From Paenibacillus sp. PAMC 26794 (GTDB lineage Bacteria; Bacillota; Bacilli; Paenibacillales; Paenibacillaceae), in contig NZ_ANHX01000073.1 of NCBI RefSeq assembly GCF_000316035.1, positions 1-49,214 on the forward strand: a stretch of DNA of 49,214 nucleotides, read 5' to 3'. A program made the translations under genes and the position numbers. Of this stretch, positions 1-7,788 are shown piece by piece. The notes under the pieces are model-generated. The model saw only the letters and a list, made by a program, of their open reading frames with translations. It ran no database searches and had not been told where the DNA came from. Within the stretch, counting starts at the first letter, position 1; every line of letters begins with the position of its first letter.

Positions 1-95
1 CATTCTGCAAGCAGAATGTTTACTCACTCGTTGTTCAGTTTTCAAAGATCAAACTCGTTTTTTCGTCACCATTTTCTCTCAGCGGCGACTTTTAT
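1..95 (-). other. 5' leader of an rRNA operon (partial)
   Basis: Read on the minus strand, this stretch carries CTTTGAAAACTGAACA followed by an AACGAGTGAG tract. This is the nut/boxA-like leader found just before 16S rRNA genes in Bacillus and Paenibacillus. The 16S gene itself would lie beyond the left edge. Its place next to bofA matches bofA-rrnA in B. subtilis. Identity rests on the leader motif and on gene order; no rRNA body is in the window. Confidence 0.75.
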
Positions 96-125
96 AATAT
101 ATCATACTTCGTTTGTTTTGGTCAA
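96..125 (-). promoter_or_regulatory. rRNA operon promoter
   Basis: On the minus strand TTGACC (120-125) is followed after 18 bp by TATATT (96-101), with an AT-rich upstream region. Transcription would start near position 88 and run into the rRNA leader. Confidence 0.75.
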
Positions 126-245
126 GCGTTTTTTTGAAATTCTTTTTCGAAGTTCGTAATGAACTCCTTCATTTCATCTAAAGCATCTAACCAAGCAAGC
201 AAAGCAACGAGATATAATGTACCATATATATATCCTACGAGTCAA
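126..245. other. Intergenic upstream of the rRNA promoter
   Basis: AT-rich spacer between the bofA stop and the rrn promoter. It includes a small inverted repeat built on TTCGAAGTTCG and GAACTCC. Runs of A and T just upstream of the -35 could serve as an UP element. No gene is visible. Confidence 0.3.
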
Positions 246-515
246 CTATCCGAACAAAGAAATTTTCAACCCTAATAATAGCCCCACACCTGGCAATCCC
301 AAAACAGTTACAGTCCCTATCGTTGCAGGGTTCAGCGGGATGTAGGTTCCTGTAATCCAGCCGGAATAATTCACGATATATATCCCTACTGCAGCCAGCA
401 CCAGATGAATTCCGAATGACGTGAAAAACGATAACCCTATCCGCTTTCTGAGCAAAACAACGACAAGCCCCAATAATGATATAACCAATACAGTTCCCAG
501 TATGATACTCTTCAT
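246..515 (-). CDS. bofA: Pro-sigma-K processing inhibitor BofA
   Basis: An 89-residue integral membrane protein of the BofA family. In B. subtilis, BofA sits in the mother-cell outer forespore membrane with SpoIVFA and holds the SpoIVFB protease inactive until the forespore signals, which delays sigma-K maturation. The first 22 residues form one hydrophobic segment (IILGTVLVISLLGLVVVLL). A second hydrophobic stretch follows at about 30-50, and the glycine-rich C-terminal end (LGLPGVGLLLGLK) is typical of the family. The start has a good GGAGGTG site 6-8 bases upstream. It lies between yaaL and the rRNA operon, exactly as in B. subtilis, which strengthens the call. Confidence 0.92.
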   Translation of the reverse strand: MKSIILGTVLVISLLGLVVVLLRKRIGLSFFTSFGIHLVLAAVGIYIVNYSGWITGTYIPLNPATIGTVTVLGLPGVGLLLGLKISLFG

Positions 516-547
516 ATGTTACACCTCCGTGTTTAATGTAAACGTGA

Positions 548-823
548 CTACATACTAATCCCTCGCTGTGATGTAACATCATCATTAGCTCTGGCTCGCT
601 TTGCTCTTCTCAAGTGAATCTGGTACTTCCGCTCAGCTGCCTCCAATACATAAATGGCATAATCAATCTCATCCTGCCCCTGTGCATCTTCGAACTGTCT
701 CATAGCCCATTCCCATTCCTGCTTAGCCATCTGAATATCTGCATAGATCTGATCCGCCTCAAGCTCCTTCAACATTCTGTTGTGTTTCTCTACCGAGTTC
801 CGTGTATTTCGCCACAAAAACAT
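548..823 (-). CDS. yaaL: YaaL family protein (DUF2508)
   Basis: A 91-residue, highly charged, helix-rich cytoplasmic protein without membrane segments. Composition, length and position between recR and bofA identify it as the YaaL/DUF2508 family. The molecular function is not established. In B. subtilis it is the gene between recR and bofA and may be linked to sporulation by that neighbourhood only. A strong GGAGGGGGAG site precedes the ATG. It is separated from recR by a terminator (912-938), so it likely has its own promoter in 824-910 and may be co-transcribed with bofA, whose start is 32 bp further on. Confidence 0.85.
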   Translation of the reverse strand: MFLWRNTRNSVEKHNRMLKELEADQIYADIQMAKQEWEWAMRQFEDAQGQDEIDYAIYVLEAAERKYQIHLRRAKRARANDDVTSQRGISM

Positions 824-911
824 AAACTCTCCCCCTCCTGATCAGCACAGCATATTCTCATACTTATCAGGGAAAGGACAAACTTAGAACTCAGGTATTC
901 ATTTTCTTCAC

Positions 912-938
912 AAAAAAAGAGAGCCCTAAGGCTCTCTT
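912..938 (-). terminator. Terminator after recR
   Basis: Minus-strand hairpin AAGAGAGCC / GGCTCTCTT (arms 917-925 and 930-938) with a four-base loop, followed by a run of seven U. It closes the dnaX-ebfC-recR unit. Confidence 0.9.
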
Positions 939-1007
939 TGCATATCGAAACTTATTTAGCATCCAAAATTTCCAAGGAAGTGCACTGCGTAATACAAAAT
1001 GAGCACA

Positions 1008-1607
1008 CTAACGCATCTCCCTGCGCCCTTCCAGCGCTTTGGAAAGGGTTACTTCATCCGCATACTCCAGATCGCCACCTACAGGCAATCCATGGGCAAT
1101 TCGAGTCACACTGATCTCAAACGGACGCACCAAGCGGGAGATGTACATTGCTGTAGCCTCCCCCTCAATATTGGGGTTCGTCGCCAAGATGATCTCTTTT
1201 ATACGTTCATCACTTAATCGAATCAGGAGTTCCTTCAAACGAATATCGTCCGGTCCAATTCCCTCCATAGGTGAAATCGCACCCTGTAACACATGATAGT
1301 ATCCATCGAATTCCTTGGTGCGCTCCATGGCCACCAGATCTTTCGAATCCTGAACTACACAGATTACAGAGACATCCCTGGACTTATCCTGACAGATGCG
1401 ACACGGATCCGTATCGGTGATATTACAACACACAGAACAGTAATGAAGGTTACGCTTCACACTCACGAGTGCTTTGGCAAAATCGATAACGTCATCTTCC
1501 TTCATTTTAAGTACATGAAAAGCTAAACGCGCTGCCGTCTTGGGACCCACACCCGGCAACCGGGTGAAGGCATCAATCAGCTTGGCTATTGGTTCGGGAT
1601 AATACAA
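1008..1607 (-). CDS. recR: Recombination mediator RecR
   Basis: A 199-residue DNA-binding repair protein. With RecF and RecO it loads RecA on SSB-coated single-stranded DNA at gaps. It has an N-terminal helix-hairpin-helix (LPGVGPKTAARLAF, about 17-30), a four-cysteine zinc finger (C57, C60, C69, C72), a Toprim domain from about 80 (VICVVQDSKD) and a C-terminal Walker-like segment. Length equals the family norm. The start is TTG with AAAGGAG ten bases upstream. It lies 35 bp after ebfC in the dnaX-ebfC-recR cluster conserved across bacteria. Confidence 0.97.
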   Translation of the reverse strand: MYYPEPIAKLIDAFTRLPGVGPKTAARLAFHVLKMKEDDVIDFAKALVSVKRNLHYCSVCCNITDTDPCRICQDKSRDVSVICVVQDSKDLVAMERTKEFDGYYHVLQGAISPMEGIGPDDIRLKELLIRLSDERIKEIILATNPNIEGEATAMYISRLVRPFEISVTRIAHGLPVGGDLEYADEVTLSKALEGRREMR

Positions 1608-1642
1608 TCGATTTTGTCTCCTTTGACAGGATCAATTTTTAA

Positions 1643-1954
1643 CTAAAATAATCCCGGAATATTCATTCCGCCTGTGAATTTGCCCATATCCTTGTTGGCA
1701 ATCTCATCCGCTTTGGACATTGCATCATTAACAGCTGTCATAACGAGATCCTGCAACATTTCAACATCTTCCGGATCTACCGCTTCAGGTTTGATCGTGA
1801 TAGCAAGCAATTTCTTGTGCCCGTTAACTTCAGCCGTCACAACACCGCCACCAGAAGTACCTTGGACTGTTTTGTCCGCCAATTCCTCTTGTGCTTTCAG
1901 CATTTGCTCCTGCATTTTTTTCACTTGTTTCATCATTTGGTTCATGTTGTTCAT
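1643..1954 (-). CDS. ebfC: YbaB/EbfC family nucleoid-associated protein
   Basis: A 103-residue DNA-binding protein that forms dimers with a tweezer-like shape in characterised homologues. The N-terminus is methionine- and glutamine-rich (MNNMNQMMKQVKKMQEQM), forming the long helix. The central strand region (GGGVVTAEVNGHKKLLAITI) and C-terminal helices are typical. It is often called yaaK in Bacillus. The position between dnaX and recR is the standard one. The exact role is unsettled; links to nucleoid structure and to recombination have been proposed from this linkage. Confidence 0.95.
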   Translation of the reverse strand: MNNMNQMMKQVKKMQEQMLKAQEELADKTVQGTSGGGVVTAEVNGHKKLLAITIKPEAVDPEDVEMLQDLVMTAVNDAMSKADEIANKDMGKFTGGMNIPGLF

Positions 1955-1995
1955 AATTGTTCATCTCCTTTGTTATAGTTATCGCGCAATGCGCA

Positions 1996-3738
1996 TTATT
2001 CTTTGATCACTACAAGGTCCTCACCAAAGAGCTGGATGGCTTCATCAATCCAAGGCTGCTTGTTGCCTGAACCGCCGTCTTCATGCTCAGGTTCAAGCTT
2101 AAAGTCCTCCTTCGGCGCTTCAGAAGCTCCTTCCATTGCTCCAGTCCAATCTTTGAGCATCATCGTCACCAGTCGTGCCGAACGCCCAAGATGTTCCGAC
2201 AACACCCGCTCAATGACTTCGCGGTTAGCCTGCTTCTCCGTTGTTTCACGGTGGATGTTATTTTTAAAAGCAACCAGAACATTGTCTTCAAGCAATGATA
2301 CCGGCTCGCCATCCACAAACCAGGCGTGGACGGTAACTCTCTCTTCTTTCACTCGTTGCAGGATCTGACTCCATTTTTTGCTGATCTCCGCGAACTCAGG
2401 GGCTCCCTTGCGTGCAACATACTGATCCAGCTGTGCAGGAAGCTTCGCAGGTGAGTTTCCTCTCGATACAGGGGCTCGTGTTGCTGGACGCGACGGAGCA
2501 CTCGATGCACCTTCTCCACCAGACAACCCACTCTTTAGTGCACGATCCAATTTCTTTTCCAGCTCGGCAAGCTGTTGCTTCAGGCGGTTGATCTCTCCAT
2601 CAGCAGGCGCTGCATGGGATGAAGCTCCAACCGAAACAGAAGCCCCCTCTTGCGCTGGAATACTACACAGTTTAAGCAACGCGACCTCAAATAATGTCTG
2701 TGGCTGCACCGCATATTTCATTTCACTCTGGTACCGATTAAGGGTATCGATCATGTGGAACAGTTGTTCCTTAGTGAATGACTCCGCCATATCACGGAAA
2801 GATTCCGGATCAAGCACCCGGTCCGTCAATTTGTCTGCATCAGGCACCATCTTAATCATAAGCAAATCACGGAAATAATACAGTAGATTCTCCATGCACT
2901 TGTCTGCGCTCTTTCCTTCATGCATGAAGCCTTCAATCATCTGCAAAATATGACCAACATCACCCTTGAGCAGCGAAGCAGCCAGCTTGGCGAATTGCTC
3001 TGATGCAATACCCCCGGTCATGTCCATAACCTGCTGGTACGTTACTCGTCCATCCGTAAATGAAGAGATCTGATCCAGCACACTAAGTGCATCCCTCATT
3101 CCACCGTCCGATAAACGGGCAATGTATTGGAGCGCATCCTGGTCAGCTTCCATGCCTTCCTGTTCACAAATCAGTGTAAGTCTTGCTGTCTGCTCTTCCA
3201 GGGATACCCGGCGAAAATCAAATCGCTGACAGCGCGATATAATGGTAGCCGGAAGGCGGTGCGGTTCCGTTGTTGCCAAAATAAACATCACATGTGGTGG
3301 TGGCTCTTCCAATGTTTTGAGCAAAGCATTGAATGCCTCCGTTGTCAGCATGTGCACTTCATCAATAATATAGACTTTCTGCCGGACTTCGGTTGGCGCA
3401 TATTTAACCTTTTCCCGAAGGTCACGGATTTCTTCAACGCCCCGATTGGATGCAGCATCAATCTCCTGCACATCCATCACAGCGCCAGTCGTAATTCTGC
3501 GGCAAGCTTCACACTCGTTACAAGGTTCAGGCGCAGGCCCACGTTCGCAGTTCACAGCTTTGGCCAAAATCTTGGCGGCACTTGTCTTTCCCGTTCCTCT
3601 GGGCCCGCTAAATAAGTAGGCATGGGAAGTCCGCTGTTCACGAATCGCGTTCTGCAAGGTCTGAATAATATGCTGTTGCCCCACCATATCTTGAAACGAC
3701 TGGGGACGCCAAGCCCGGTATAACGCGATATGCTCCAT
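1996..3738 (-). CDS. dnaX: DNA polymerase III subunits gamma/tau
   Basis: A 580-residue clamp-loader ATPase subunit. The Walker A motif GPRGTGKT is at 45-52, zinc-binding cysteines are C64, C73, C76 and C79, and the DEVH Walker B is at about 126-129. The sensor and arginine-finger region (TTEPHRLPATIISRCQRFDF) follows. Domain III is followed by a proline- and serine-rich linker with a coiled-coil (EINRLKQQLAELEKKLDRAL) and a C-terminal tau-like domain that would contact helicase and polymerase. The ATG has GGAAGG upstream. It heads the dnaX-ebfC-recR unit and lies downstream of the SRP RNA gene, as in Bacillus. Confidence 0.97.
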   Translation of the reverse strand: MEHIALYRAWRPQSFQDMVGQQHIIQTLQNAIREQRTSHAYLFSGPRGTGKTSAAKILAKAVNCERGPAPEPCNECEACRRITTGAVMDVQEIDAASNRGVEEIRDLREKVKYAPTEVRQKVYIIDEVHMLTTEAFNALLKTLEEPPPHVMFILATTEPHRLPATIISRCQRFDFRRVSLEEQTARLTLICEQEGMEADQDALQYIARLSDGGMRDALSVLDQISSFTDGRVTYQQVMDMTGGIASEQFAKLAASLLKGDVGHILQMIEGFMHEGKSADKCMENLLYYFRDLLMIKMVPDADKLTDRVLDPESFRDMAESFTKEQLFHMIDTLNRYQSEMKYAVQPQTLFEVALLKLCSIPAQEGASVSVGASSHAAPADGEINRLKQQLAELEKKLDRALKSGLSGGEGASSAPSRPATRAPVSRGNSPAKLPAQLDQYVARKGAPEFAEISKKWSQILQRVKEERVTVHAWFVDGEPVSLLEDNVLVAFKNNIHRETTEKQANREVIERVLSEHLGRSARLVTMMLKDWTGAMEGASEAPKEDFKLEPEHEDGGSGNKQPWIDEAIQLFGEDLVVIKE

Positions 3739-3858
3739 GATGCGTTACCTTCCTTCCACTTCGCATTCGAGTCCTTTGTCGTTCCCCTATTATACTATAT
3801 TCTAGGGTGAATCCAAACTTTATCTGACTCATTCATGCGTGGTTTATTAAGACATATC

Positions 3859-3894
3859 AAAAAGACCTCTGCAAAGTTACAACTGCAAAGGTCT
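3859..3894 (-). terminator. Terminator of the SRP RNA gene
   Basis: Minus-strand hairpin with AGACCT / AGGTCT outer arms and an inner TGCA/TGCA and AGTT/AACT continuation, followed by U5. Confidence 0.85.
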
Positions 3895-3910
3895 CTACAT
3901 TTAAATGGTA

Positions 3911-4182
3911 AGCCGTGCACCTGCTATCGATACTTGCGATCCAAGCGGCACCCCTGAACAATAGCTCGGGCTAGGCGACCCTCCGGCACAAGAGTAATCT
4001 CACTTATGGCTGCTTCCTTCCGGACCTGACCAGGTTCATGAGCACTCATTGCGGAGGACCCAACCGTCAACACCACGTTCAGGGACCAAACCTCACATCG
4101 ACAAAACCTCTAGCAGGAATTCAACCTCGCTATAGCGGATTGCGAGTTACAGGGCACCGCTACCTCCCCATCTAGCACGGTA
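3911..4182 (-). ncRNA. ffs: Signal recognition particle RNA, large bacterial type
   Basis: About 270 nt, called scr in B. subtilis. It has the hallmark helix 8 segment on the minus strand (GGTCAGGTCCGGAAGGAAGC, about 4009-4028), which is the Ffh binding site. The 5' end carries the conserved GTGCTAGATGGGGAGGTAGC element of the Alu domain, and the 3' end closes with GGTGCACGG. The Alu domain marks the long Firmicute form rather than the 4.5S form. With Ffh it targets nascent membrane and secreted proteins. End positions are accurate to a few bases. In B. subtilis tadA precedes it; here rpmE does. Confidence 0.96.
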
Positions 4183-4257
4183 AGAAATAGTATAACGTAA
4201 GGTTATCCAAATTGCAACCAGAGGAACGCGAATGCGATTATGCTTACATATAACATA

Positions 4258-4285
4258 TAAAAACCCCTGCCAAATCAGCAGGGGT
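4258..4285 (-). terminator. Terminator of rpmE
   Basis: Minus-strand hairpin ACCCCTGC / GCAGGGGT (arms 4263-4270 and 4278-4285) followed by U5. Confidence 0.88.
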
Positions 4286-4326
4286 GTGTTGGATGCAATT
4301 AGCAGACAACTCCAAGAATTGTCCTA

Positions 4327-4524
4327 TTAGATTCCGTATTTCTTCTTGAAACGATCAACACGGCCGCCAACATCGATAAACTTCTGTTTACCTGTGAAGA
4401 ACGGGTGGCACGCGGAGCAAATCTCTACACGAAGTCCGTCTTTAACCGAACCTGTCTCAAAAGTATTCCCGCAAGCGCAAGATACTTGACCAATCGTGTA
4501 ATTAGGATGAATTGCTTCTTTCAT
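4327..4524 (-). CDS. rpmE: 50S ribosomal protein L31, zinc-binding form
   Basis: A 65-residue L31 of the C+ type. Four cysteines (C16, C18, C36, C39) form the CXC and CXXC zinc site. The conserved end VGGRVDRFKKKYGI is complete. L31 bridges the large and small subunits. In B. subtilis the zinc form is replaced by the zinc-free paralogue under zinc limitation, so this gene also acts as a zinc store. GAGGTGAAAGG precedes the ATG. It lies downstream of rho as in B. subtilis, but with a radical SAM gene between. Confidence 0.97.
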   Translation of the reverse strand: MKEAIHPNYTIGQVSCACGNTFETGSVKDGLRVEICSACHPFFTGKQKFIDVGGRVDRFKKKYGI

Positions 4525-4626
4525 TACCTTTCACCTCTTTCCGCCCTGAGCCTCAAGCGGACCCAGAGTAAATGGCATAACTCAGAAATTATAACACGGC
4601 CTAATGCCGGTTGCAATCCATTATTA

Positions 4627-5901
4627 TCAAGAGGTAATCAACCGTTTTGGACGTGCCATTCCAGCGGGTGGAACATGAGTATACGATCCGATCACAACAC
4701 CAGGCAACTCGTCTTCAAAAATCTCAATCATCTGCTTCATGCCCAAGATATCACCTTGAGCTGGAGGTATTAATTCCAGATAGCTCTCCGGATCAATATT
4801 GAGATTACGCATCTGAATCAAGCGTAGATCGGTTCTTCGCGCAAACTCAATCATCGCCTCAATCTCTTCTTCACGATCTGTTACGCCCGGGAAGATCAGA
4901 TAGTTAATGGAGGTGTATACACCCTGTTGCGCTGCGTACTTCATCGACTTCTCAACATTGGCTAAGGTATAACCACGTGGTTTATAGTAGGCGTTATAAT
5001 GGTCATCCAGTGCACTAATTGTACTTACGCGCATCAGATCCAATCCAGCATCTACAATACCTCTAATGTGATCATTCAGACCGGCATTGGTATTAATGTT
5101 GATATACCCCATGTCCGTTACGGAACGCACTTCGCGAATCGCTTCAATAATCAGCTTGGCCTGCGTGGAAGGCTCGCCTTCACAACCTTGTCCAAAACTA
5201 ATGATGGATTCCGGTGTCTTCAGGTGTTCCATCATGACCTGGACAATCTCATCCACACGCGGGCGGAAGTTCATGCGCGTCTGTGGGGAAACAAAGCCAC
5301 TGTCATCCGGTTGCTCGGAGATACATCCGAAACATCCCGCATTACAGGAATAGGATACCGGTACTCCACCTTCCCAGCGATTCAGGAACGTGTTCGACGA
5401 AGTTAGACATTCATATCCGAGCGCACAATTGGACAGATGGGTATAAAGACGGTTTTCAGGATATTGCTCCGTCAATCGCTTAACCCCGGAACGCACATCG
5501 TCACGATCACAGTTGAGCGGATTCCATTGGTCAGGACTATCTGACTTCGAAGCCGTGACGTAGAAACCGCCATCTTTCCAGACCACTGCGGAATAGCCGA
5601 ACAAAGGTAATTTATACTCCTTATCCGTCTTCACATAACCAGGGAGACACAAACGAGTGAACCCCTGTGGAAGCAAAGCACCTACAGCCTGTGTGTCCGT
5701 TGGCATTGGAAGCATCTCACCTGTGTCCGGGTCCATACCAATGGGCCGGGTACTCGGGAGTCCAACCAACGTTGCACCCTCTGGCAAAGGGATGAGTTCG
5801 TCTTCCATAATCTCAACGATCATATCTCCACTGCGGGCAAGCCCGTACAGGGAAGGATGATCAAATACATTACCTTTTTCATCTGCGTATACTAAATACA
5901 T
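4627..5901 (-). CDS. Radical SAM protein of unknown function
   Basis: A 424-residue protein. The 4Fe-4S cluster binding motif CX3CX2C is at C186, C190 and C193 (CNAGCFGC). The following barrel shows GQGCEGEPST (the GGE-like SAM-binding element), ININTNAGL and VSTISALDD. About 180 residues precede the core and hold three further cysteines (C131, C159, C165) that might bind metal. The end (PPAGMARPKRL) is conserved-looking and basic. The substrate cannot be told from sequence. It sits 97 bp after rho and 102 bp before rpmE on the same strand, so it may share their expression. GAGGAG lies 6-8 bases before the ATG. An activating-enzyme or RNA/protein-modifying role are both possible. Confidence 0.85.
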   Translation of the reverse strand: MYLVYADEKGNVFDHPSLYGLARSGDMIVEIMEDELIPLPEGATLVGLPSTRPIGMDPDTGEMLPMPTDTQAVGALLPQGFTRLCLPGYVKTDKEYKLPLFGYSAVVWKDGGFYVTASKSDSPDQWNPLNCDRDDVRSGVKRLTEQYPENRLYTHLSNCALGYECLTSSNTFLNRWEGGVPVSYSCNAGCFGCISEQPDDSGFVSPQTRMNFRPRVDEIVQVMMEHLKTPESIISFGQGCEGEPSTQAKLIIEAIREVRSVTDMGYININTNAGLNDHIRGIVDAGLDLMRVSTISALDDHYNAYYKPRGYTLANVEKSMKYAAQQGVYTSINYLIFPGVTDREEEIEAMIEFARRTDLRLIQMRNLNIDPESYLELIPPAQGDILGMKQMIEIFEDELPGVVIGSYTHVPPAGMARPKRLITS

Positions 5902-5998
5902 GATGTTCTCCTCACATCTAATGGGTTAAACCTAACGACGAGTTGTATTGTAACATTTACAGCAATGCTGCAAAAAGAAAGTGATTAGTCGAACGAAC

Positions 5999-7324
5999 TT
6001 ACGTCGATGTACCTGACGTTGCTGTCTGTCTAGGTGAGCGACGGGTTGTTGTTGTACCCGAATTGCTTGTCGGGCTATTACCAGCCGAATCAAATGCCGC
6101 CAAAAACTCTGCATTTGTCTTGCTGTTACGAAGTTTTTTCAGGAATCCTTCAACAAAGTCATGGGAATCATTCATGTTTTTACGAATTGCCCAGATTGTA
6201 TCCAACTCTTCCTTGCTGAGCAATACTTCTTCACGACGTGTACCGGAACGACGAATGTCGATTGCCGGGAATATACGACGCTCTGCCAGACGACGGTCCA
6301 GGTGCAGTTCCATATTACCTGTACCCTTAAACTCTTCATAAATGACGTCATCCATACGTGATCCGGTATCAATTAATGCAGTTGCCAGGATGGTCAGGCT
6401 TCCGCCTTCTTCCACATTCCGGGCAGAACCGAAGAAACGTTTCGGACGATGGAATGCAGCTGGATCAATACCACCACTAAGTGTACGACCGGATGGTGGA
6501 ATAACCAGGTTATATGCACGGGCAAGACGCGTAATGCTATCCAGCAGGATAACAACATCTTTTTTGGCCTCAACCAGACGAAGCGCACGCTCAAGCACCA
6601 ATTCCGCCACCTTGATATGATTCTCAGGCAGTTCATCAAATGTCGAAGCCACAACTTCCCCTTTTACCGAACGCGACATATCCGTTACTTCCTCTGGACG
6701 TTCATCAATCAACAGGACAAACAGTTCAATTTCAGGATTGTTAGTTGAGATGCTGTTGGCAATTTCTTTGAGGAGAAGCGTTTTACCCGCTTTGGGAGGT
6801 GCTACGATCAATCCGCGCTGTCCCAATCCTACCGGGGCGAGCACATCCATAATTCGTGTGGACAAATGGTCGGGGGATGTTTCGAGAACCAGTTTTTTCT
6901 GCGGATACAGTGGGGTTAGTGCTGGGAAGTGAAGTCGCTCTGCAGCCGCCGATGGATTCTCACCATTTACAGCGTTGACTTGCAACAAACCGAAGTATCT
7001 CTCGTTTTCCTTAGGCGTTCTACACTTACCTGATACGAGGTCACCTGTTCTTAGGTCAAACTTGCGAATCTGAGAAGCTGAGATGTAGATGTCTTCCGTA
7101 CTTGGCAAGTAGTTGATAGGTCTTAAGAATCCGTAACCTTCAGGTAAAATCTCGAGTACGCCTTGCATGAACATCAGGCCGCTCTGTTCAGCTTGTGCAC
7201 GTAGTATAGCAAAGATTAATTCTTTCTTTTTTAACGTACCATAGTAAGGTATCTGATATTTTTTGGCCAGTTTGTAGAGGTCCGTTAGTTTCATTTCTTC
7301 CAAATCGGAAATTTGTAGATCCAT
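5999..7324 (-). CDS. rho: Transcription termination factor Rho
   Basis: A 441-residue hexameric RNA helicase that ends transcription of untranslated RNA. The Rho N-terminal domain covers about 5-45, the cold-shock-like RNA-binding domain about 50-125 (GYGFLRP), and the Walker A motif is APPKAGKT at 175-182. Walker B (VVILLDSITRLARAYN) and the Q/R loops follow. Unusually, it ends with about 27 Ser/Thr/Asn/Arg-rich residues (TSNSGTTTTRRSPRQTATSG), a disordered tail beyond the normal end of the fold. AGGTGG precedes the ATG. It lies in the rpmE-rho-murA order seen in Bacillus. A 460-bp upstream gap leaves room for autoregulation. Confidence 0.97.
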   Translation of the reverse strand: MDLQISDLEEMKLTDLYKLAKKYQIPYYGTLKKKELIFAILRAQAEQSGLMFMQGVLEILPEGYGFLRPINYLPSTEDIYISASQIRKFDLRTGDLVSGKCRTPKENERYFGLLQVNAVNGENPSAAAERLHFPALTPLYPQKKLVLETSPDHLSTRIMDVLAPVGLGQRGLIVAPPKAGKTLLLKEIANSISTNNPEIELFVLLIDERPEEVTDMSRSVKGEVVASTFDELPENHIKVAELVLERALRLVEAKKDVVILLDSITRLARAYNLVIPPSGRTLSGGIDPAAFHRPKRFFGSARNVEEGGSLTILATALIDTGSRMDDVIYEEFKGTGNMELHLDRRLAERRIFPAIDIRRSGTRREEVLLSKEELDTIWAIRKNMNDSHDFVEGFLKKLRNSKTNAEFLAAFDSAGNSPTSNSGTTTTRRSPRQTATSGTST

Positions 7325-7633
7325 ATAATAACCACCTATTCAATTAATAAGTCCGTGTGAAATGGATAGTTTCGCTAGATGTTCCGGCTATAGAGAGCGG
7401 CGTCTGCCACAATCCCTTCTGTCCATTGTACGGAATGTAACCGTTATAATGCAAATACTTGTCTTTGAGTGTAAGTTTCCGGGTGGGATGGCCAACATTC
7501 GGCAAGATCCGCTATTGAGTGAACGATGCATTGAGGCGATCAATCCGGATAGACCGGCTATGGAGCGCAGTTCAAACAAAACCGGGGGTTGGGGATGAGA
7601 AATGATGTTCTTACAGCCATATGAAGTTTATTT
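7325..7633. other. rho leader region without a clear gene
   Basis: About 310 bp between rho and the murA terminator. Open frames exist on both strands (7362-7598 plus, 7388-7579 minus), but they have no ribosome binding site and no protein-like character. A weak minus-strand -10 (TATAAC near 7441-7447) may mark the rho promoter, leaving an untranslated leader of roughly 110 nt. Confidence 0.4.
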
Positions 7634-7634
7634 C

Positions 7635-7690
7635 AAAAAAAGACCCTCCGGTAAAGGAAACAGAAACATTTCGTCTTATGCCGGAGAGAC
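7635..7690 (-). terminator. Terminator after murA
   Basis: Minus-strand arms GTCTCTCCGG (7681-7690) and CCGGAGGGTC (7642-7651) with one mismatch and one G-U pair, then U7. The loop is long, about 29 nt. Confidence 0.65.
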
Positions 7691-7788
7691 TGAGAACTCT
7701 ATTAAAACAGGTTTACCTAATCTACAAAAAGATATGCAGTTCAATTAAAAAAACATGTGTATGACTGAATCATGCATAATGCTTCCTA

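Noticed and set aside
7362..7598. Opposed open frames in the rho-murA gap
   Set aside because: No ribosome binding sites, and the translated sequences do not look like folded proteins.
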